From contig CALHOU010000018.1 in the NCBI GenBank assembly GCA_938035945.1, forward strand, positions 1-64,000: 64,000 bases of DNA. Direction: 5' to 3'. The stretch comes from an uncultured Granulosicoccaceae bacterium. GTDB lineage: Bacteria > Pseudomonadota > Gammaproteobacteria > Granulosicoccales > Granulosicoccaceae. Positions 60,162-64,000 of the stretch are shown piece by piece. Both the position numbers and the translations under genes were made by a program. Position 1 is the stretch's first letter, and the number at the start of each line of letters is the position of its first letter. The notes below the pieces were generated by a model, which worked only from the letters and a program-made list of their open reading frames with translations, searched no databases and was not told where the DNA came from.

Positions 60162-62597
60162 TTATAAGTGTTGAATCTCAATCTCATCGAGTACAGGAGC
60201 AGCTGTGTTCGCTAGGATACGGGTCACCCTAATTTCTTTGGCTTCGCCCGGCAACAGCGTGAAACCGTTGTCCGAATAAATATGATTGCCACCCAGATTC
60301 ACACTAACAAAATACGCAGGCAGATCAGTGTTGAGTGTAATGCGTTGCTCTCCATCCACTTCGTTTAAAGTGGAGGTAATTACCGGCGTGGGAAGCGATA
60401 GGTCTTTATATGGCACTAACCAATATTCATTTTCACCTTGATCACCACCACCGCTACTCCAAGTCCATCGATAAAACGCAACATCGGCGTTCGCTTGCTC
60501 AGACAACGAAGTCAACGCTACGGCTGCATCGCTGGCAACACTTTGGCTAAAGCTCGATTCACTCAACTTAGCACCGGTTTTATCATGTGCGCTCAAATTC
60601 ACATTGACCTCAATCGTGCCTGTATGATCATTTATGGCTTTTAGTAGCAACTGCCCTTGCGTACCAAATCGATCATGACCTGGCACCATTGCAACTAACA
60701 CAGGAGCATAGAAACGCTGCGCTGCATATTGGAGTAGCTTCCAACCACCGCCATATTCTAGGGACGCCCATGATGCCACTGGCCAGGTATCATTCAATTG
60801 CCAAAACAAAGTGCCCATACAGTGCGGCTTTAACGCCCGCCAATATTCAACGGCCATTTTTATCGCCATGGCTTGTTGGCACTGCGAGAGAAATACCATG
60901 CGTTCGAAGCTGTCTGGAAATTCAAAATAGCGCACCAAAGTTTCAACAATTCGTGCATTTCCTCCTACATTCCTTTGATGTACCCCCATTACCGACGATG
61001 ACACATTACGATCTTCTTCAACGGTAAACGTCTTTATAACAGGCATTGATGGAAACGATTGAAAACCGAACTCCGAGCAGAACCGAGGATGAATATCTTG
61101 ATAGGCGCTGAACGGTTTTGCTTCATGCCAAACATCCCAAAAATGCATATCACCGGCTGCGTCGTTTTTCCAGCCATCGCCAAAATCCATGTGGCCAACC
61201 GATGGCGAACTGGGCCAGAAGTCGATGTCTGCAAGTTCGTTCTCGGTGGTCATCTCCAAGGTGTGATTCAGTCTTGAATAATTGGCAAGGTATCGATCTC
61301 GGTTTGCTTGCGTTACATCCCACCACTTTAAGGCACCCACTAATTCGTTATCGCCACACCACAACGCCAGGCACGGGTGTTTGGATAAACGATGCGTTTG
61401 TTGCAATGCCTCGGTTCTCACCAACTCCAACCATTCTGGATTTGCCGCCGGATAGTGATTACAAGAGAACATAAAATCTTGCCAGATCAGAATGCCAAGT
61501 TCATCGCACAGGTCGTAAAACCAATCGGGCTCGTACTGCCCACCACCCCAAACCCTGAGCATATTCATGTTTGCATCAACTGCTGATTGCAACAGCTCGC
61601 GGACAGCGTCAGGCGTGATACGTTGAGGCAAAGCGTCGGCGGGAATCCAGTTTGCACCACGCATGAAAATCGCACGCTGGTTTACATCAATACGAAAACC
61701 AGCGCCATGCTCATCGGGTGTTTGCACAATATCAACCTCGCGAAAGCCGAGCTTGTGTGTAACTTTTTGATCGCCAAGTTCCAGCTTGAATGCATGCAAG
61801 GTTTGTTCGCCTGTCCCAACTGGCCACCAGCGCGCCGGATGCTCAACATTCAACGACCAACGCACCTGATTTACACCTTTATTTAATGCTTGCTCCAATT
61901 GCACAGTGGTATCTGCAACGTTTAGGCGGACTGGGATTTTAATTGATTGATTAGCGTGGACAGTGGCCGACACATGCAGAGTGACATTGTCACCAGCGAA
62001 AATTTGCTCGAACTTTACATCTTCAATCCAATGCGTATCAACAAAATGTAAGACAACTTCGCCATACACTCCAATGGGCATCAAACAAATATTCCAATCC
62101 CATCCAGCGTGACACGGTGTTTTTCTAACCATGTTGGTGTGCGGAACCCGGCAATTCCAACTTAAGAATGGCAATTCAAATGGAAAATCGGCGGCGGCTT
62201 GGCTGGCCATTTTGCTCGTGCTATCAAATTCGATACGTAAGGTATTGACACCCGTACGTAGCTGGGAAGTGATATCGAAATGGTAGGCGATAAATTGGCT
62301 TGATGTACTACCAACAAGCTGATCATTAACGTAAATGCTGGCAAAACAATCCACTTGATCCAACTTCAAAATGCATTGCTTGTTTACTTCAGCTTGATCA
62401 ACTTGAAAGCTTCGCTGAAGCTGCCATTGTTGCTGATGTACCCAGTCCACTGCCAATTCGTTCTCGCGGTAGTACGGGTTTTCGATAAGTTGTGTAGCTA
62501 GCAGGGATGAATGAACATCACCGGGTATGGTGAATGGACTTGTTTGTGTGCCGTTCAACTGACTCAGTAACCAATCACCGCTAAGCACTTGCTTCAT
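60162..62597 (-). CDS. Glycoside hydrolase family 2, beta-mannosidase-like
   Basis: SGDWLLSQLNG...IPGDVHSSLLATQLIENPYYRENE, MRGANWIPADALPQRI, LRVWGGGQYEPDWFYDLCDELGILIWQDFMFSCNHYP. Confidence 0.9.
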   Translation of the reverse strand: MKQVLSGDWLLSQLNGTQTSPFTIPGDVHSSLLATQLIENPYYRENELAVDWVHQQQWQLQRSFQVDQAEVNKQCILKLDQVDCFASIYVNDQLVGSTSSQFIAYHFDITSQLRTGVNTLRIEFDSTSKMASQAAADFPFELPFLSWNCRVPHTNMVRKTPCHAGWDWNICLMPIGVYGEVVLHFVDTHWIEDVKFEQIFAGDNVTLHVSATVHANQSIKIPVRLNVADTTVQLEQALNKGVNQVRWSLNVEHPARWWPVGTGEQTLHAFKLELGDQKVTHKLGFREVDIVQTPDEHGAGFRIDVNQRAIFMRGANWIPADALPQRITPDAVRELLQSAVDANMNMLRVWGGGQYEPDWFYDLCDELGILIWQDFMFSCNHYPAANPEWLELVRTEALQQTHRLSKHPCLALWCGDNELVGALKWWDVTQANRDRYLANYSRLNHTLEMTTENELADIDFWPSSPSVGHMDFGDGWKNDAAGDMHFWDVWHEAKPFSAYQDIHPRFCSEFGFQSFPSMPVIKTFTVEEDRNVSSSVMGVHQRNVGGNARIVETLVRYFEFPDSFERMVFLSQCQQAMAIKMAVEYWRALKPHCMGTLFWQLNDTWPVASWASLEYGGGWKLLQYAAQRFYAPVLVAMVPGHDRFGTQGQLLLKAINDHTGTIEVNVNLSAHDKTGAKLSESSFSQSVASDAAVALTSLSEQANADVAFYRWTWSSGGGDQGENEYWLVPYKDLSLPTPVITSTLNEVDGEQRITLNTDLPAYFVSVNLGGNHIYSDNGFTLLPGEAKEIRVTRILANTAAPVLDEIEIQHL

Positions 62598-62608
62598 GAC
62601 GCTATCGC

Positions 62609-64000
62609 CTACTTAGGAATGTAGTTAAAATGAGAAAAATCTGCATGCTTTGCCATGCCTGAAATATCGAACGCCAACATACCGACAAATGCGCCAGTAA
62701 AGGATGCATGTTCACCCCTGCCGCCTTCATCGGATAATACCGATGCATCCAGAACCGGACCAAGCTTCTGCCATTGATCATTATCACTCTGCTCTCGATC
62801 ATCTTGTTCACGCCATTCGAATTGCAAGTCCTGTTCGGACACTTTGACGCGCATGTCAATGGTGCCGTTCGTGCTAATTGGCGTTGGCTCAACTGGTTCG
62901 TAACTTAATGCCGATTCAGGATAATCCCCATTACACGACAAAATACTTATCACACGTCCAAGCTCTTCATCGAAGCTGATTTGCATATAGTGGAATTTGT
63001 GACGATTATAGTAAGCAACCAGACCCGCACTTTGATTGAACGCTTTCGGTTCAAAATCTATACTGGTTGAGGCTTCATAACGATGATGCTGTTGTCGTCG
63101 TGCTACTAAAGCTTGTTCAAACCAACTACCGACAGACTCGCGACCAAACAGTCTTAACCATCCAGGCCGGTCGGTCAGAGAAAACAACCGTTCCGGGTAG
63201 GGTGTTCGTAGCCATTGAAAATCGATTGGCAGGGTTGATTCAGCAAAGTTTGTGTTTACCGGTGCATCGGATTCTACACGCGCTGCGCCCTGCGCAACGC
63301 CCAAGGGTGGCTCAACTTCTACAAGGGGTTGCTGCGAACCATGTGCGGTGCGAAGCCAACCATCATCACCCCAAACACATTTTTGGATACCTGTTTCACG
63401 ACCCATCGGCGAACGCTGAATGCCAGGTAACGGTCGCGAACACAGGTGCGTGTGATAAACCTCCCCAGCGGGAGTCTCAATGAACTGCCCGTGACCTGCA
63501 CGTTGTAATTGTCCGTGGCTGGCATCAGTGGAGGTTATAACATGGGTGTCCGGATGCAATTCAAACGGCCCTCTTACTGATGGGCCACGCGCGTGAGTCA
63601 CAGCATGTTCGTAGCCAGTCCCACCTTCAGCCGTGATCAAGTAGTACAGGCCGTTTCGCTTAAACACATGGGGCGCTTCGGTGAGTCCGCGTTGTGAGCC
63701 TGAAAAAACAAGTTCAGGTTCACCGATTAGCGCCTTTTTATTAACATCATATTCTTGTAGAACAATGCCACCAAACGGACTGTGCCGTGGGCTTTTACCT
63801 AAAACAGGTGCACGGTGATTCCAACGTAAGTTGTAAAACCATTTACGGCCATCATCATCATGAAACAATGTTGGGTCGAAACCACTGGAATTGGCATAGA
63901 TGGGGTCAGACCAAGATCCTCGGACATCGCCGGCTGTAACAATATAGTTATGGGCATCCTTGAAGTTACCGTCATAACGCTTCAAGTCGGTATACACCAA
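62609..64000 (-). CDS. Glycoside hydrolase family 43-like protein with beta-xylosidase-type C-terminal domain (N-terminus beyond right edge)
   Basis: GFDPTLFHDDDGRKWFYNLRW, TEAPHVFKRNGLYYLITAEGGT, AGHGQFIETPAGEVYHTHLCSRP. Confidence 0.87.
   Translation of the reverse strand: MVYTDLKRYDGNFKDAHNYIVTAGDVRGSWSDPIYANSSGFDPTLFHDDDGRKWFYNLRWNHRAPVLGKSPRHSPFGGIVLQEYDVNKKALIGEPELVFSGSQRGLTEAPHVFKRNGLYYLITAEGGTGYEHAVTHARGPSVRGPFELHPDTHVITSTDASHGQLQRAGHGQFIETPAGEVYHTHLCSRPLPGIQRSPMGRETGIQKCVWGDDGWLRTAHGSQQPLVEVEPPLGVAQGAARVESDAPVNTNFAESTLPIDFQWLRTPYPERLFSLTDRPGWLRLFGRESVGSWFEQALVARRQQHHRYEASTSIDFEPKAFNQSAGLVAYYNRHKFHYMQISFDEELGRVISILSCNGDYPESALSYEPVEPTPISTNGTIDMRVKVSEQDLQFEWREQDDREQSDNDQWQKLGPVLDASVLSDEGGRGEHASFTGAFVGMLAFDISGMAKHADFSHFNYIPK

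Overview
The 64 kb window reads as a gammaproteobacterial chromosomal segment of dense housekeeping gene blocks. I see no IS elements, prophage, CRISPR arrays, rRNA or tRNA. Recognisable blocks are: glnE region; ABC ATPase-murQ; trkH-trkA-ntrX-ntrY-DUF4390-rsmB-fmt-def; lysM-dprA-topA-tsaC-hemF; hemB/aroE; accB-accC-prmA-zinc ribbon-dusB-fis-purH; fabA-fabB; a biotin ECF transporter block (bioMNY) converging on an acyl-CoA ligase/thiolase pair; groES-groEL; dsbD; and GH2/GH43 glycoside hydrolases at the right edge. Main points for a second look: (1) an acyl-CoA ligase plus a thiolase-fold protein that lacks two expected catalytic residues, convergent with bioMNY; (2) a perfect CIRCE at groES overlapped by a second perfect 10-bp inverted repeat reaching into the promoter spacer; (3) srkA with no ATG/GTG/TTG start in frame, suggesting an ATT start; (4) an NtrX-like regulator with degenerate Walker motifs; (5) a short CPBP protease resembling the JDVT-CTERM MrtJ type; (6) a membrane-anchored protein with a 9x9-bp in-frame repeat and a possible diverged OmpA-like end; (7) inverted repeats on both sides of a small HNH gene. 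All assignments come from reading the sequence and motif recall; no database search was run.
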